DNA of 64,000 nt, taken from contig JAZKBU010000004.1 in the NCBI GenBank assembly GCA_040388375.1, positions 248,001-312,000 of the forward strand. Reading direction: 5' to 3'. The first letter of the stretch is position 1. Each line of letters begins with the position of its first letter. The notes beneath the pieces are model-generated. The model was not told where the DNA came from, ran no database searches, and saw only the letters and a list, made by a program, of their open reading frames with translations. Below are positions 23,653 to 33,400 of the stretch, in pieces. A program made the position numbers and the translations under genes. This stretch comes from Bacteroidota bacterium. GTDB lineage: Bacteria; Bacteroidota; Bacteroidia; UKL13-3.

Positions 23653-25059
23653 CTATACAATGTTTGTTTTTGGCAAATACACATTAAACTCCGAACCCTT
23701 ACCTACTTCGCTGTTTACAGTTATATATCCCTGGTGGTTTTCTACAATTTTTTTGCAAATACTTAATCCTATTCCTGTTCCTTCATACTCGCTTCGTCCA
23801 TGTAAGCGTTGAAAAATAATAAATATTTTCTCACTAAACTCTTCGCTGAAACCTATCCCATTATCACGAATGGTAATTTTATAGTAAATGGAGTAATCAG
23901 GCATTCCTGGTAATTCCTGTCTGCTTTTTTCATCGGCAATTGTGCAAAATATTTCTATTATCGGTATCTTACTTGATTCAGTAAATTTGATTGCATTGCT
24001 TATCAGGTTTTGGAATAGTCTTACCAGTTGTGTTTGATCGCCATATATGTCAGGAAGCCCATTGTGCTGAATTATTTTTGCATGACTTTTTTTAATCTGA
24101 ACCTCCAGATTCTCTTTCGTCATATCCATTACTTTTTTGAGCGAAACCGGAACCATTTCTATATCTCCTTTGGTAATCCTCGAAAAATTTAACAAATCAT
24201 CAATCAATATGCGCATTCTTTCAGCAGCATGAATAGTTCTGCCTAAATAATCTTTTACCGAAGGATCAATAATGGAAGAAAACTTATGTGCAATACGCTC
24301 ATTAAAAGTAATAATTTTTCGTAATGGTTCCTGCAAATCGTGTGAGGCTATGTATGCAAACTGTTCCAATTCTTTATTGCTTGCATCCAGCTTATTTACT
24401 TTATCCCTCAACATTTTTTGAGAGAGCAATAATTCCTGCTCTATTTTAGATTTTAGTTTGTATTCCTGTATTAAGATTAAGGAGGCCGAAAAAATAAAAA
24501 TACTTGAAAGTATAATGGAAATAATAATTGCCATTGTTGTTTTATCATCTAAAAGTCTGGATTGTACCAGTCGCTGTTTCATCAGTACTTCCTCTACCTC
24601 TTTCATCTGCCTTATTTTTGATAGGATTTCCGTCATCATCAACTTCCCCACCATTAAATTTTCTGTTTGGGCGTTTACTAAGTTCTGTTCCAGTGTTTTT
24701 AGCCTTTTGTCAATGAGGCTGCGTAAATTCTGAGCATTGATTAATTGTTGGTTATAATCACAAACCAACATTTCCAACTGGCGTACATATAAATGGAGTT
24801 CTGTATTAAGTCTTTCATAAGGTTCCAAAAAAGCCTTTTCCTTAGTAATAATGTATCCGCGTTGTGCACTCTCCAATTCGTTTGTACGTGAATAAATCTG
24901 CTCTAGCTTAACAATAACTTCAGCCGAGTGTGTTACGCTTTGAAAAGCCTTTTGGTTTCGCTTATTGATATAAAATACAAAATAGAGAATAACGAATAAA
25001 ATGGTAACTGAAACAGTTAAACTGAATTTGACTTGTTGAAGTTTTTTAAGTTTTAACAT
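23653..25059 (-). CDS. CHASE3-type membrane histidine kinase
   Basis: This 468-residue kinase has an N-terminal transmembrane helix (about residues 11-29), a periplasmic CHASE3-like helical sensor (about 35-175, with TNELESAQRGYIITKEKAFLEPY) and a second helix (about 178-200). The cytoplasmic part has a coiled coil, a HisKA domain of the HDLQEPLRK class (His about residue 240) and an HATPase domain with DNGIGF and GTGIGLSICKKIV. It senses an unknown extracytoplasmic signal. It is the first gene of a two-gene operon with the receiver-kinase hybrid and follows the DUF748 gene by 27 bp, so a three-gene transcript is possible. Confidence 0.9.
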   Translation of the reverse strand: MLKLKKLQQVKFSLTVSVTILFVILYFVFYINKRNQKAFQSVTHSAEVIVKLEQIYSRTNELESAQRGYIITKEKAFLEPYERLNTELHLYVRQLEMLVCDYNQQLINAQNLRSLIDKRLKTLEQNLVNAQTENLMVGKLMMTEILSKIRQMKEVEEVLMKQRLVQSRLLDDKTTMAIIISIILSSIFIFSASLILIQEYKLKSKIEQELLLSQKMLRDKVNKLDASNKELEQFAYIASHDLQEPLRKIITFNERIAHKFSSIIDPSVKDYLGRTIHAAERMRILIDDLLNFSRITKGDIEMVPVSLKKVMDMTKENLEVQIKKSHAKIIQHNGLPDIYGDQTQLVRLFQNLISNAIKFTESSKIPIIEIFCTIADEKSRQELPGMPDYSIYYKITIRDNGIGFSEEFSEKIFIIFQRLHGRSEYEGTGIGLSICKKIVENHQGYITVNSEVGKGSEFNVYLPKTNIV

Positions 25060-25086
25060 CTTTAGTTGATTAATAGCAGTAACATA

Positions 25087-26214
25087 CTAATTCTTTTTCT
25101 TACGAAATATACCTAAAATAAATTTCTTCTCAGGTTGTTTAACGTTATAAATATTAACAGTGTGGTCAATAGACGGTTTCAATGCTTCGATAAAAGCATT
25201 TTTGAGTATAGATATAATGGCATCCCAGACTTGTACTTCAGGTTTTGTAAATTTTCCTTCAACAGGAATTTTTGTAGCAAACACTTCTTTAGGTTGGTTC
25301 TGAAGAATTTCTGCAGTACTTCCAACAAATGCTTCCCATGCTATTTGTAAAACGCCTCCTTCTTCTTTGTTAAACTGAACAATATCCAGGTCTTTGATTA
25401 AAGGTTTTACATATCCTTTAAAGCCATTGTCTTTAGCAGCAAACTCCGTATAAACAGACATGTTTCCTTGTTTAAGGTCAAAGTTTGCATAGGCAGTAAA
25501 AAACGGATTAAAGTTAACCAGATTTGTTTTGGTTAACGTTCCATCCAAATCAAAAGTAGGAACTTTGTTTAATGGATCTAGCCTTACATGTATATCCATA
25601 TTACCGTTATATAAGTTTCCACTCATATCAATAGAAGCAGGTAATTGATTTTTTTGTTGCGATTCATTGGTGAGTCCTATACCTAAAATATGTACTTGGG
25701 TAAGCGGAATATCTACCAACGGTTTACTGTTTATATCTACATAATGAATCTGGCCTTTTTCAACCAAAAAACGATTGATACGTAAGGGCATAAAATCCTT
25801 TAGCAAGTTTATAAAATTAGTAGTGTCTTTATCAGCTTTTTTACCAATGGTTTTATTTAAAGTATATTTAATAATTGGTCCCTCAAACTCTACTTCTCCT
25901 ACAATTTTCTGTTTAAAAAGGGCTTTCCACTCAACAGAAAGATCAATTCTGGAGCAGCTAAAAAAATCAATGCGCTCTTTTCTCGAAGGGTCTATTTTGT
26001 CAATATAAATATCTTTCATAACATAGGCACCCCTATACAAAGCTATGTCTATATCTTGTATATGGCCATAATATCCATCCAACCGGGCTAATTTCTTATT
26101 GGCAAAATGCAATACTATATATGGCAAAGCAATGCGTACCAATACCAATAAAACGAGTACTCCCAAAAATATTTTGAGCGTAATTTTCTTCTTACGTGTT
26201 TTTTGTTCCCACAT
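25087..26214 (-). CDS. DUF748 / AsmA-like envelope protein
   Basis: This 375-residue protein has one N-terminal transmembrane helix (VLVLLVLVRIALPYIVL, about residues 17-33) and a long beta-rich periplasmic part typical of DUF748/AsmA-family proteins, including DIDIALYRGAYVMKDIYIDKI and the later VPTFDLDGTLTKTNLV. It ends in a Lys-rich tail. Relatives are thought to bridge the envelope and affect lipid transport or outer membrane stability. A TGGCATG element (26256-26242) lies upstream, in the short divergent gap with the BrkB-family gene. Confidence 0.75.
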   Translation of the reverse strand: MWEQKTRKKKITLKIFLGVLVLLVLVRIALPYIVLHFANKKLARLDGYYGHIQDIDIALYRGAYVMKDIYIDKIDPSRKERIDFFSCSRIDLSVEWKALFKQKIVGEVEFEGPIIKYTLNKTIGKKADKDTTNFINLLKDFMPLRINRFLVEKGQIHYVDINSKPLVDIPLTQVHILGIGLTNESQQKNQLPASIDMSGNLYNGNMDIHVRLDPLNKVPTFDLDGTLTKTNLVNFNPFFTAYANFDLKQGNMSVYTEFAAKDNGFKGYVKPLIKDLDIVQFNKEEGGVLQIAWEAFVGSTAEILQNQPKEVFATKIPVEGKFTKPEVQVWDAIISILKNAFIEALKPSIDHTVNIYNVKQPEKKFILGIFRKKKN

Positions 26215-26241
26215 AACTTTTATTTTTTATTCCTTCTATGG

Positions 26242-26256
26242 GTAACAATCATGCCA
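26242..26256 (-). promoter_or_regulatory. TGGCAT-type promoter-like element
   Basis: The minus strand reads TGGCATGATTGTTAC, 28 nt before the DUF748 start. Its first nine bases are the same as those of the copy at 10766-10780. Confidence 0.4.
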
Positions 26257-26292
26257 TATCAAAAGCAGGAATGTTTTTTGTAAATAATAGGT

Positions 26293-27240
26293 ATGAAATT
26301 AAAAGAAAATACGCTTACTTTTTTTAAACTGATGAAGACTGTTGTGGTCGAATCAATAGACGATAATATTCTGAAACTTTCAGCAGCACTGGCCTATTAC
26401 ACCATATTTTCTTTGGTTCCTATGTTAATCATTATCATTTGGATTTCAGGAATATTTTATGACCCCTCGCTGGTTCAGGGAGAAGTACTTACACGCATGA
26501 ACCAGCTATTAGGTCCGGAAGCTGTTAAGCAAATACAGGAAGTAATAATAAATACAAAATTTGATCAGGGTTCCGCTTGGGCAAAGACCTTAAGCATTGT
26601 AACACTTATTCTTACAGCTACAGGTATTTTTACAGAAATTCAGGATTCCATCAACACCATTTGGGGATTGAAAGCAAAGCCCAATAAAGGATTTCTTAAA
26701 TTAATTTTTAACAGGCTCACATCATTCTCATTGCTTATTTCAGTAGGTTTTGTGTTGATAGTGTCCTTGCTTATCAATGCTTTAATTTCCGAGTTTACCA
26801 ATAGAGTACAATACTATTTTCCTGATATTCCCGTAGTCCTTTTTTATATAATCAATCAGGTTATAATCTTTTCCGTGTTAACCTTTTTGTTTGGTACTAT
26901 TTTCAAAGTATTACCCGATGCAAAAATTAGGTGGAAAGATGTATTAGGAGGGGCTATTATTACTTCCATTTTTTTTATGGGAGGCAAATATTTAATCGGA
27001 TTTTATTTAGAAGAAAATGCAACAATAACAGCATATGGTTCAGCAGGATCCGTTATTGTTATTCTTTTATGGGTTTATTTTTCAGCAGTCATTTTATTCT
27101 TTGGAGCAGAGTTTACACAGGTGTATCTTAAACTAAAAGGCCAAAATATTGAGCCCGATAAATATGCTATTTGGGTAAATGAAACGGCCATTCCAATCAG
27201 TTCCAATACAGAAGTGGCTAAGGAAAAAATTCCCCACTAA
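26293..27240 (+). CDS. YihY/BrkB family inner membrane protein
   Basis: This 315-residue protein has six or seven transmembrane helices and the family signatures LSAALAYYTIFSLVPMLIIII (about residues 29-49), TEIQDSINTIWG (about 115-127) and YGSAGSVIVILLWVYFSAVILFFGAEFTQVY near the end. YihY/BrkB proteins resemble RNase BN in old annotations but are not ribonucleases; their transport role is unclear. The protein ends in a short soluble tail. It is divergent from the DUF748 gene, and the perfect palindrome at 27241 begins right at its stop codon. Confidence 0.87.
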   Translation: MKLKENTLTFFKLMKTVVVESIDDNILKLSAALAYYTIFSLVPMLIIIIWISGIFYDPSLVQGEVLTRMNQLLGPEAVKQIQEVIINTKFDQGSAWAKTLSIVTLILTATGIFTEIQDSINTIWGLKAKPNKGFLKLIFNRLTSFSLLISVGFVLIVSLLINALISEFTNRVQYYFPDIPVVLFYIINQVIIFSVLTFLFGTIFKVLPDAKIRWKDVLGGAIITSIFFMGGKYLIGFYLEENATITAYGSAGSVIVILLWVYFSAVILFFGAEFTQVYLKLKGQNIEPDKYAIWVNETAIPISSNTEVAKEKIPH

Positions 27241-27260
27241 TTGTGGAAGTATTTCCACAA
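27241..27260. promoter_or_regulatory. Perfect palindrome TTGTGGAA-N4-TTCCACAA
   Basis: TTGTGGAA-GTAT-TTCCACAA is a perfect 8-4-8 inverted repeat that begins directly after the BrkB stop. It has no T-run, so it is not a terminator. A TGGCAC promoter-like element follows at 27312, 52 bp downstream. Confidence 0.55.
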
Positions 27261-27311
27261 ATTTTAATCAGGCCCTCCGTAAAGCGTAGTTATTATTATA
27301 TAAAAGCTTAA

Positions 27312-27327
27312 TGGCACAATAATTTCA
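27312..27327 (+). promoter_or_regulatory. TGGCAC-type promoter-like element
   Basis: TGGCAC-AATAA-TTTCA has the canonical sigma-54 spacing with one mismatch in the -12 element (TTTC for TTGC). It lies 28 nt before the ATG at 27355. Confidence 0.45.
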
Positions 27328-27354
27328 ATTATGCTTTCCATAAAACAAACTATT

Positions 27355-27510
27355 ATGAGTAATCTACTTTATATTATTGCCGTAATCTTAGTATTGGCTT
27401 GGGCAGTCGGCTTCTTCGCTTATAGTGTAGGAAGCATCATTCATCTTCTTCTTGTGATTGCTGTAATAGCAGTCTTATTACGCTTAATAAGAGGTAAGGA
27501 TGTTTTGTAA
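27355..27510 (+). CDS. lmo0937-family small membrane protein (DUF5670)
   Basis: This 51-residue protein is too short for most gene callers but its reading frame is clear: MSNLLYIIAVILVLAWAVG, then FFAYSVGSIIHLLLVIAVIAVLL and a basic end RLIRGKDVL. It has two transmembrane helices separated by a Ser-Val-Gly turn, which is the pattern of the lmo0937/DUF5670 family of stress-associated membrane peptides. The function is unknown. It lies downstream of a palindrome and a sigma-54-like element, and 46 bp upstream of the YtxH gene. Confidence 0.8.
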   Translation: MSNLLYIIAVILVLAWAVGFFAYSVGSIIHLLLVIAVIAVLLRLIRGKDVL

Positions 27511-27556
27511 ACTAAATAATCAACCAGTTAAATTTACTTACTAAATACTAAACATC

Positions 27557-27799
27557 ATGAACGATTCATTTAAAACCACACTTGCATTTATTGGCGGAGC
27601 CGCCATAGGTGCTGCCTTGGGAATTTTATTAGCTCCCGAAAAAGGATCAGACACCCGCAAAAGAATCCTTTCACGTGCTCAGGGTTTTGCGGATGATATA
27701 ACAGAAGCAGTAAAAGAAAAATACGCTAGTCTTATCAATAAAACAGATGAGTTAATGGCACAAGCAGAAGATGAATTATCATCTGCAACAAAAATGTAA
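27557..27799 (+). CDS. YtxH domain-containing protein
   Basis: This 80-residue protein has the YtxH pattern: a Gly/Ala-rich membrane segment, TLAFIGGAAIGAALGILLAPEKGSDTRK (about residues 8-35), followed by an amphipathic helix (KEKYASLINKTDELMAQAEDEL). YtxH proteins are small membrane-associated stress proteins, first known from Bacillus. It is probably cotranscribed with the lmo0937-type gene and followed by a terminator. Confidence 0.85.
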   Translation: MNDSFKTTLAFIGGAAIGAALGILLAPEKGSDTRKRILSRAQGFADDITEAVKEKYASLINKTDELMAQAEDELSSATKM

Positions 27800-27833
27800 G
27801 CTTAACACGTTATCTAATTACATTGATAAATGA

Positions 27834-27864
27834 AAGAATACCTTCTTTTTGGAGGGTATTCTTA
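27834..27864 (+). terminator. Rho-independent terminator
   Basis: AAGAATACCTTC and its partner GGAGGGTATTCTT form an 11-12 bp stem with a T-rich 5-nt loop, ending in CTTATT, about 35 bp after the YtxH stop. Confidence 0.7.
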
Positions 27865-27958
27865 TTGCTATTTACAAGTGTAGGTATAGTGCTTTTGGCC
27901 CATATAAAATATTGGTAATACGTAATGTAAAATAAGTATTTGTTATTTTTAATTAATT

Positions 27959-27966
27959 TAGTTTTG
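27959..27966 (+). promoter_or_regulatory. -7 promoter box of the response regulator pair
   Basis: TAGTTTTG matches TAnnTTTG, 20 nt before the ATG at 27986. A TTTG lies 16 bp upstream instead of the usual 19. Confidence 0.4.
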
Positions 27967-27985
27967 TTTAAATGAAATAAACCCA

Positions 27986-28345
27986 ATGACCGGAATAAAA
28001 AAAATACTCGTTATAAATGATGAAAGTGATACCAATATGTTGATGTCAATAGCATTAAAAAATAAAGGGTATAAGATTGAAAATGCTAAGGGTTTAGGAG
28101 AAGGGAAGGCTATATTTGAAGAGTTGAAACCGGAACTCCTTTTTTTAGACATTAATCTTCCTGATGGAAACGGGTTAAACCATATTTGTTATTTTAAAGA
28201 AAACTTACCCCTTGTAAAAATTTGCGTTATAAGTGCCAATGATGATATTTACAAAGCATATGATTATCATGCGGATGGAATTTTAATTAAGCCTTTTTCG
28301 CTGGCACAAATTATTGAAAAAACAAAAGAGTTAATAGGTGAATAA
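27986..28345 (+). CDS. Single-domain response regulator
   Basis: This 119-residue receiver domain starts KKILVINDESDTNML, where one of the two acidic-pocket residues is Asn (NDE instead of DDE). The phosphoryl-acceptor Asp lies in LLFLDINLPDGNG (about residue 54), the Ser in VISAND and the Lys in ILIKPFS. There is no output domain. It lies 2 bp upstream of the NtrC-type regulator, and so is in the same transcript; it may feed that regulator or buffer its phosphate. Confidence 0.88.
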   Translation: MTGIKKILVINDESDTNMLMSIALKNKGYKIENAKGLGEGKAIFEELKPELLFLDINLPDGNGLNHICYFKENLPLVKICVISANDDIYKAYDYHADGILIKPFSLAQIIEKTKELIGE

Positions 28346-28347
28346 TT

Positions 28348-29760
28348 ATGCAGAATATACTAGTAATTGATGATGATATTGACATGTGTCATTTGCTTGA
28401 CAGATTCCTTACCAAGAACGGATTTTCTGTTCAGGCAGCATACTCCAGAGAAAATGCTTTTTCATTAATTGAAAAAAACAATTATGATGTGGTATTATCA
28501 GATTTCCGTTTAGGAAATACAGATGGAAGGGAGATTCTTCACAAAGTAAAAGAGAAAGATCCCTCTACTCAGGTAATTATTATTACCGGGTATTCTGATA
28601 TAAAAGTGGCAGTAGATGTAATTAAACAAGGAGCGTTTGACTATATCACTAAACCACTTCTTCCCGATGAGATTTTATTGCTCGTTAAAAAGGCTATTGC
28701 TAAAAAAGAAAATGGAGGCGATAGTCCCGATCAGGATTCATCAGAAAACAAAAAGAAGAAAAAAAGAGAGCTTACTGATGGTAACTTTATAAAGGGTGTA
28801 AGTCCTGAAGCAAAAGAGATTGAAAAACAAATTGCACTGGTAGCACCGACAAATTACAGCGTTATTATTTATGGCGAAAGTGGAACAGGAAAAGAATCTG
28901 TAGCGCAGGCAATTCATAACAATAGCCAAAGGAAAAACATGCCTTTTGTAAGCATTGATTGTGGAGCTTTGACCAAAGAACTTGCCGGCAGCGAATTGTT
29001 TGGTCACGAAAAGGGAGCATTTACAGGAGCTTTGTCTCAAAAAATTGGTCACTTTGAAATGGCCAATGGAGGAACCGTATTTTTGGATGAGATTTCCAAT
29101 CTTCCATACGATACACAAATTGCTTTATTGCGTGTAGTACAGGAAAGAAAACTACGCCATGTAGGAGGCACAAGGGAAATAGATATAGATGTAAGAATAC
29201 TTGTTGCTTCCAATGAAAAACTAACAGAGATGAGTTCTCGTGGAAAGTTTAGAGAAGATCTTTACCATAGATTTAACGAATTTAGCATTCATCTTTATCC
29301 GTTACGTGAACGAGGCAAAGACATTGAGTTATTTGCAAACCATTTTCTGAAACTAGCCGCAGCCGATTTAGGAAAAGAGATAAAAGGCTTTTCTGCGGAA
29401 GTAGTAGATGTTTTCAGGAACTACCGATGGCCGGGTAACTTAAGAGAAATGCACAATGTAATTAAACGTGTGGCCTTGCTAACAGACGGGAACGAAGTTC
29501 AATTGAACTCTTTACCGCATGAAATATCTTTTCAGGATAAATTTTCTTTTAACCTGGAAGCTACTAATCAGGATGACCAACTTGGGAGTGCTGAAAGGCC
29601 TGCAAAAAGCGATTTAAAATCAATTGCATTGAGTGCAGAATACAAAACAATTGTAGAAGTACTGAAGCAAGTAAATTATAACAAATCAAAAGCAGCAAAG
29701 GCTTTAGATATTGATAGGAAAACCTTGTACAATAAATTAAAACAATACCAGTTATTATAA
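28348..29760 (+). CDS. NtrC-family sigma-54-dependent response regulator
   Basis: This 470-residue bacterial enhancer-binding protein has a receiver domain (1-120; acidic pocket DDDID, phosphoryl Asp in VVLSDFRLGNTDG, Lys in ITKPLLPDE), a linker, and an AAA+ domain (about 145-385). The AAA+ part has Walker A GESGTGKES, the sigma-54-contact loop GAFTGA in HEKGAFTGALSQ, Walker B GGTVFLDEISNL and an arginine finger region. A C-terminal Fis-type HTH follows (YNKSKAAKALDIDRKTLYNKLKQY). All parts needed for sigma-54 activation are intact. Its likely targets are the TGGCAY-type promoters nearby, but that is inference. The terminator at 29764 follows. Confidence 0.93.
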   Translation: MQNILVIDDDIDMCHLLDRFLTKNGFSVQAAYSRENAFSLIEKNNYDVVLSDFRLGNTDGREILHKVKEKDPSTQVIIITGYSDIKVAVDVIKQGAFDYITKPLLPDEILLLVKKAIAKKENGGDSPDQDSSENKKKKKRELTDGNFIKGVSPEAKEIEKQIALVAPTNYSVIIYGESGTGKESVAQAIHNNSQRKNMPFVSIDCGALTKELAGSELFGHEKGAFTGALSQKIGHFEMANGGTVFLDEISNLPYDTQIALLRVVQERKLRHVGGTREIDIDVRILVASNEKLTEMSSRGKFREDLYHRFNEFSIHLYPLRERGKDIELFANHFLKLAAADLGKEIKGFSAEVVDVFRNYRWPGNLREMHNVIKRVALLTDGNEVQLNSLPHEISFQDKFSFNLEATNQDDQLGSAERPAKSDLKSIALSAEYKTIVEVLKQVNYNKSKAAKALDIDRKTLYNKLKQYQLL

Positions 29761-29763
29761 AGC

Positions 29764-29796
29764 AAAACGCGGGCCTTTAAAAGGTTCGCGTTTTTT
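29764..29796 (+). terminator. Rho-independent terminator
   Basis: AAAACGCGggCCTTT and its partner AAGGttCGCGTTTTTT form a stem with two G-U pairs and a T-run, directly after the stop of the NtrC-type gene. Confidence 0.85.
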
Positions 29797-29797
29797 G

Positions 29798-30068
29798 TTA
29801 TAGCGTTTTATTAAGTTTGTAATAAACACTGAAACCAATAACCAGTAAGTTAATAATAAGTGAAGCCAGGTTCGTTGCTATGATAGGTAAATCTTCTTTT
29901 ATTACTCCATACCATATCCATAATCCAATGCCTATAAAAAGTACCAGCAACATGGTAATAGAAATATCATTTGCTTTTTCTCTTTAATAATTTTTACCAA
30001 TTGAGGCACTAATGAAAAGCGGTAAATACTCCTGCAACTATCCCAATGTATTCAGCTTTTATATCCAT
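29798..30068 (-). pseudogene. SemiSWEET-type sugar transporter, two frameshifts
   Basis: Read on the minus strand from the ATG at 30068, the protein begins MDIKAEYIGIVAGVFTA. It then needs one added T (GCTTTTCATTAG has four T where AFSLVPQ needs five) to continue SLVPQLVKIIKEKK. A second added A after GAGAAAAA gives ANDISITMLLVLFIGIGLW and IWYGVIKEDLPIIATNLAS, ending at 29798. With both bases restored the length is 273 nt, a 90-residue SemiSWEET (PQ-loop, three helices). Both missing bases lie in homopolymer runs, so assembly error is as likely as a true pseudogene. Confidence 0.7.
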
Positions 30069-30420
30069 CAGTTTTTAAACTTTATATAACCAATTTTTGT
30101 TGTATTATTTATATAAAGATTCTCAAATACCACACCTCGTTTTTATAGAATAAACGAGGATACCATCGGTTTTTAATTTTGCTGAAAATCGTGAAGAATG
30201 TAATTAAAACAGATGCGAGCAGGCGCTTAAACGCTTTTTGCAAAAATCATTCCAGTTGAATATAAGGCGTATTTGGGGAATTGATTCCACAATTTTTGTT
30301 AAAAAAGAGTCATCATTTGTATAATAGCAAATCTTCCTATTGCTTTGTGTGTAACAGTTCAAAATAGCATCAAATTCCATTTATACTTTATCACTGTTTT
30401 CATCCTAATCATTTAAAAAA
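30069..30420. promoter_or_regulatory. Upstream region of the giant kinase, with palindrome at 30273-30292
   Basis: No gene is seen in 352 bp. TTGGGGAA-TTGA-TTCCACAA at 30273-30292 is an 8-4-8 palindrome with one mismatch, closely matching the one at 27241-27260. It lies 128 bp before the ATG of the giant hybrid kinase. No TGGCAY element was found between it and the gene. Confidence 0.45.
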
Positions 30421-33400
30421 ATGGCTACCAAAAAAGAAGAATCTAGCAGTTCAACAAACGGACATGTTGAAGTTGTAACCCCGGCAAAAGGGAAACGAAA
30501 TAGTAAGCTGACAAAAGATATTTTTACAGATAAAGAATTGGTTGACTTACCCGATGCGATGATAAACGATAGAGAGTTACTTCGTATACTTACCGAAGTA
30601 AAAAATGGAAACTTTAGTGTACGACTACCTATTGACCAAACAGGCTTAAGTGGTAAAATTTGTGATACGCTGAATGAAATTATTTCGCTCAACGAAAAGA
30701 TGATGGATGAGTTTACCTATGCCGGTAATACAATTGGTAAACAAGGTAAGCTTACACAACGTATACAATTGCCCGCAGCCAAAGGTTCATGGACAAAAGG
30801 TATTGAGTCACTCAATACACTTATTTCCGATTTGGTGCATCCTACTATTGAAATTGCGCACGTAATCAGTTCGGTGGCAAAGGGAAATCTTTCACAAGAA
30901 ATGCCGCAGGAAATTGGCGGACATACACTACAAGGAGAGTTTGCCAGAATTGCCAAAGAGGTAAATGACATGGTAAAACAGTTAAACTTATTCTCGATGG
31001 AGGTAACGCGTGTGGCAAGGGAAGTAGGTTCGGAAGGAAAACTCGGAGGACAGGCAAAAGTAAAAGGGGTTGCGGGTGTATGGAAAGATTTAACAGACTC
31101 GGTAAACCAAATGGGAAGTAACCTTACTGCACAAGTAAGGAATATTGCGGAGGTAACAACAGCGGTAGCGAAAGGCGATTTATCTAAAAAAATTACGGTG
31201 GATGTAAAAGGAGAAATCCTTGAACTAAAAAATACCATCAATACGATGGTGGATCAGCTGAACTCTTTTTCTTCGGAGGTAACACGTGTGGCGTTGGAAG
31301 TAGGAACAGAAGGAAAACTAGGTGGGCAAGCACAAGTAAAAGGAGTTGCGGGAACTTGGAAGGATTTAACAGATTCGGTAAACCAAATGGCTTCGAACTT
31401 AACGGGTCAGGTAAGGAATATTGCGGAGGTAACAACGGCTGTGGCCAAAGGCGATTTATCACGACAAATTACGGTGGATGTAAAAGGAGAAATCCTTGAG
31501 TTAAAAAACACAATTAACACGATGGTGGATCAGCTGAATTCATTCTCTTCAGAGGTAACACGTGTGGCAAGGGAAGTAGGTTCGGAAGGAAAACTCGGAG
31601 GGCAGGCAAAAGTAAAAGGTGTGGGTGGGGTATGGAAAGACTTAACAGATTCAGTAAACCAAATGGGAAGTAACCTTACTGCACAGGTAAGGAATATTGC
31701 AGAGGTAACAACAGCCGTAGCGAAGGGTGACTTATCGCGTAAAATAACGGTGGATGTAAAAGGAGAAATTTTAGAGTTGAAAAACACCATTAATACGATG
31801 GTGGATCAGTTGAACTCATTTTCATCGGAGGTAACACGTGTGGCGCTGGAGGTAGGAACAGAAGGAAAACTCGGAGGGCAGGCACATGTAAAAGGTGTTG
31901 CGGGAACATGGAAAGATTTAACAGACAGTGTGAATGGTATGGCCTCGAACTTAACGGGCCAGGTAAGGAATATTGCGGAAGTAACAACGGCCGTAGCGAA
32001 AGGAGATTTGTCGCGTAAAATTACAGTGGATGTAAAAGGAGAAATCCTTGAGTTAAAAAATACGATTAACACGATGGTGGATCAGTTGAACTCATTTGGT
32101 TCAGAGGTAACGCGTGTGGCACGTGAGGTAGGTTCGGAAGGGAAATTGGGTGGACAAGCAGATGTACCAGGTGTTGCCGGAACATGGAAAGATTTAACGG
32201 ATTCAGTAAATAAAATGGCTTCCAATTTAACGGGCCAGGTAAGGAACATTGCAGAGGTAACAACAGCCGTAGCGAGGGGTGACTTATCGCGTAAAATTAC
32301 AGTGGATGTTCAGGGCGAAATTTTGGAGTTGAAAATTACCATTAATACCATGGTGGATCAGTTGAACTCATTTGGTTCGGAGGTAACACGTGTGGCACGT
32401 GAGGTAGGTTCAGAAGGAAAATTAGGTGGACAGGCTACGGTGGAAGGAGTTGGTGGTGTATGGAAAGATTTAACAGACTCTGTAAACCAAATGGGAAGTA
32501 ACTTAACTTCTCAGGTAAGGAATATTGCCGAAGTAACAACTGCTGTGGCAAAAGGAGATTTATCGCGTAAAATTACGGTGGATGTTCGCGGGGAAATTTT
32601 GGAGTTGAAAAATACCATCAACACAATGGTGGATCAGTTAAATGCATTTGGTTCGGAGGTAACGCGTGTGGCACGTGAGGTAGGTTCGGAAGGAAAGTTA
32701 GGTGGGCAGGCAGACGTACCGGGTGTAGCAGGAACCTGGAAAGATTTAACGGACTCCGTAAATAAAATGGCATCCAATCTTACCTCACAGGTAAGGAATA
32801 TTGCAGAGGTAACAACAGCTGTGGCAAACGGAGATTTGTCGCGTAAAATTACGGTGGATGTTCAGGGCGAAATTTTGGAGTTGAAAAACACCATTAACAC
32901 CATGGTGGATCAGCTTCGTGGTTTTGCATCAGAAGTAACGCGTGTTGCTCGTGAGGTAGGAACAGATGGAAAACTGGGAGGACAAGCAAACGTGCCAGGA
33001 GTAGCAGGAACCTGGAAAGATTTAACGGATTCGGTAAACCAAATGGCGGGTAACCTTACCGATCAGGTGAGGAATATTGCCGAGGTGGCCATTGCGGTGG
33101 CGAAAGGTGATATGTCGAAAAAAATTACAGTGGATGTACGCGGAGAAATTCTCCAGTTAAAAGAAACACTGAATACCATGGTGGATCAGTTGCGGGCATT
33201 TGCATCAGAGGTAACCAAGGTGGCCCGAGAGGTAGGAACAGATGGTAAGTTAGGAGGATATGCATTTGTACCGGGAGTAGCAGGAACCTGGAAAGATTTA
33301 ACGGATGGTGTAAACCAAATGACAAGTAATCTTACTGCACAGGTAAGGAATATTGCAGAGGTAACAAAAGCGGTAGCGGGAGGTGACCTTTCAAAAACGG

